Shown piece by piece: positions 6,901-6,908 of a DNA stretch of 6,908 bases (position 1 is the stretch's first letter; every line of letters starts with the position of its first letter). The stretch comes from JADKCL01 sp031415375 (GTDB lineage: Bacteria > Bacteroidota > Bacteroidia > J057 > JADKCL01). The position numbers and the translations under genes were made by a program. The stretch covers positions 1-6,908 of the forward strand of contig JANORP010000041.1 in the NCBI GenBank assembly GCA_031415375.1, given 5' to 3'. The notes under the pieces are model-generated. The model was not told where the DNA came from. It was given only the letters and a program-made list of their open reading frames with translations, and did not search any database.

Positions 6901-6908
6901 CCCAGCGA
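3907..6908 (-). CDS. Secreted Asp-rich repeat protein with T9SS type A sorting domain (5' end outside window)
   Basis: The frame is open from the right edge to the TAA at 3907-3909. The GTG at 6888 is an internal Val codon inside a repeat, not the start. Residues are numbered from that Val. Six 86-residue units (1-516) each contain DLDADNDGIAD, D(V/A)(N/S)NDGxxD and DVDADGL-type motifs, like thrombospondin type 3 or dockerin calcium loops. A degenerate unit follows (517-600), then further acidic motifs with Cys pairs (CTGC at 627-630). A fibronectin-III-like region with INWSITEPENIASFEVERK spans about 815-905. The C-terminal domain (913-993) runs from VGPNPMAIGDD through VYDLAGRAVQS to GQYMLVVKGG, typical of T9SS type A sorting domains, which are cleaved after export across the outer membrane. 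The likely role is an extracellular, calcium-rigidified surface or adhesin-like protein; the head domain is not visible. It has its own terminator and no neighbour on its strand. Confidence 0.9.
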   Translation of the reverse strand, partial: AGPAGDVIDNDNLNNIANDINGDNDAFPNFLDLDADNDGIADIVETANGNFDVNNDGVIDSATDVDADGLADVVDGVNNNGAGGFVAGAAGDVIDNDNLNNPANDLNLDNDALPNYLDIDADGDGIADLTETLNGTLDVNNDGVIDSATDVDSDGLVDVVDGVNNNGAGGFVAGAAGDVIDNDNFNSTTNDINADNDALPNFLDLDADNDGIADITEVLNGNFDVDNNGTIDSATDADGDGLADVVDGVNNTGAGGFVAGGAGDVIDNDNFNNASNDVNADNDALPNFLDLDADNDGIADIVETLNGNLDASNDGMLDAATDVDSDGLMDVADGVNNNGAGGFVTGSAGNVIDNDNLNNVSNDVNFDADVLPNYLDLDADNDGIADIAETLNGTLDANNDGMIDSATDVDADGLIDGADGINNTGAGGFVAGAAGDVIDNDNFNNAANDINADLDALPNFLDLDADNDGISDITESSNATLDGNNDGMIDNVTDVDADGLRDAADGVNNTGAGGFIAGVAADVVVNNNFNSATNDINFDADPLPNFLDLDADNDGLTDVVEATIGGTTTNDLGGGGFLDGQIGNAGITDANVDGWHDAASGFPINDFDGDLHPNYLDLDADNDGIPDYIEGVCTGCINSGLTFPVGADVNGNGIIDTYESLNNTNNGAGINSGVNPYNHELTGFPDFLDNDADDDSYPDWTEGFDFNCNGDAWDDIVLMAFNYETANGVPGNYTALDSDGDNVPNWLDNVAGGGGAVHGIRMPFIIFGNTAYVDLNGNGLVDVYDPFVLGTVAPTPNCDGLADDDYRDINTSTNLPIVFMSNTAVKLGAVARINWSITEPENIASFEVERKLPAESDFVSIGSVEANPGNVTTQDYLLDDQRPAIGQNAYRIKVISLNGDVLYSTVMEVMFDAGSTIVVGPNPMAIGDDMIHLYYDLQANDRIDAVIVYDLAGRAVQSLPVQLTGRGDQLIDLHDVSKGQYMLVVKGGNIQKTFRVTKL
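5089..5340 (-). repeat. Degenerate seventh repeat unit
   Basis: The unit starts VVVNNN instead of VIDNDN and keeps the first calcium-type motif (LDLDADNDGLTD). It then departs into a Gly/Thr-rich stretch (TIGGTTTNDLGGGG) that has lost the middle DxNNDG motif. After it the LDLDADNDGIPD motif appears once more, followed by the Cys-containing spacer. It marks the C-terminal boundary of the homogeneous array. The left boundary is approximate. Confidence 0.7.
5341..6888 (-). repeat. Six tandem 258-bp coding repeats
   Basis: In-frame units, in coding order, are 6888-6631, 6630-6373, 6372-6115, 6114-5857, 5856-5599 and 5598-5341. Each is exactly 258 bp with no length change and encodes 86 residues starting VIDNDN and ending near GAGGFVAGAAGD. 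The first two units agree at about 72 of 86 residues. Differences include many synonymous changes, so this is not a very recent amplification. The bases at 6889-6908 encode AGPAGD, the end of yet another unit, so the array continues beyond the window. Confidence 0.95.

Overview
This window most likely comes from a Bacteroidota chromosome of moderate GC, perhaps a Saprospiria-like lineage; that placement is inference. The strongest evidence is the type IX secretion (T9SS) type A sorting domain at the C-terminus of the large minus-strand protein. Supporting evidence is a hydrolase and a DoxX-type membrane protein that resemble Bacteroidota versions, 'QAQ' signal-peptide ends, and no convincing Shine-Dalgarno sequence before any start.

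Layout: positions 1-130 hold a compact cluster of palindromes and repeated half-sites, REP-like and non-coding. A complete alpha/beta hydrolase gene follows (257-937, plus). Next are two tandem minus-strand genes (996-1550 and 1623-2189). They encode paralogous small envelope proteins of a family I do not recognise, each with a signal peptide, a conserved His/Asp-containing N-terminal segment, a variable Pro/Ala/Gln-rich linker and a conserved C-terminal membrane segment. A DoxX-family membrane protein with an extra C-terminal soluble domain (2274-3530, plus) diverges from that pair across a very short intergenic region. A 376-base stretch without a supported gene (3531-3906) ends in a strong hairpin terminator serving the last gene. 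From 3907 to the right edge runs the 3' part of a large minus-strand gene. It encodes a secreted, probably calcium-binding repeat protein: six complete 86-residue units (258 bp each), a degenerate seventh, further Asp-rich motifs, a fibronectin-III-like region and the T9SS sorting domain. Its N-terminus lies outside the window.

The genes do not form one obvious pathway. The hydrolase and DoxX genes are single plus-strand genes, each convergent with a minus-strand unit. The two paralogues probably form a two-gene transcription unit. The candidates for something undescribed are the paralogous envelope-protein pair, the palindrome cluster at the left edge, and the homogeneous 258-bp repeat array in the secreted protein. 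No tRNA, rRNA, CRISPR array, transposase or complete mobile element is visible.
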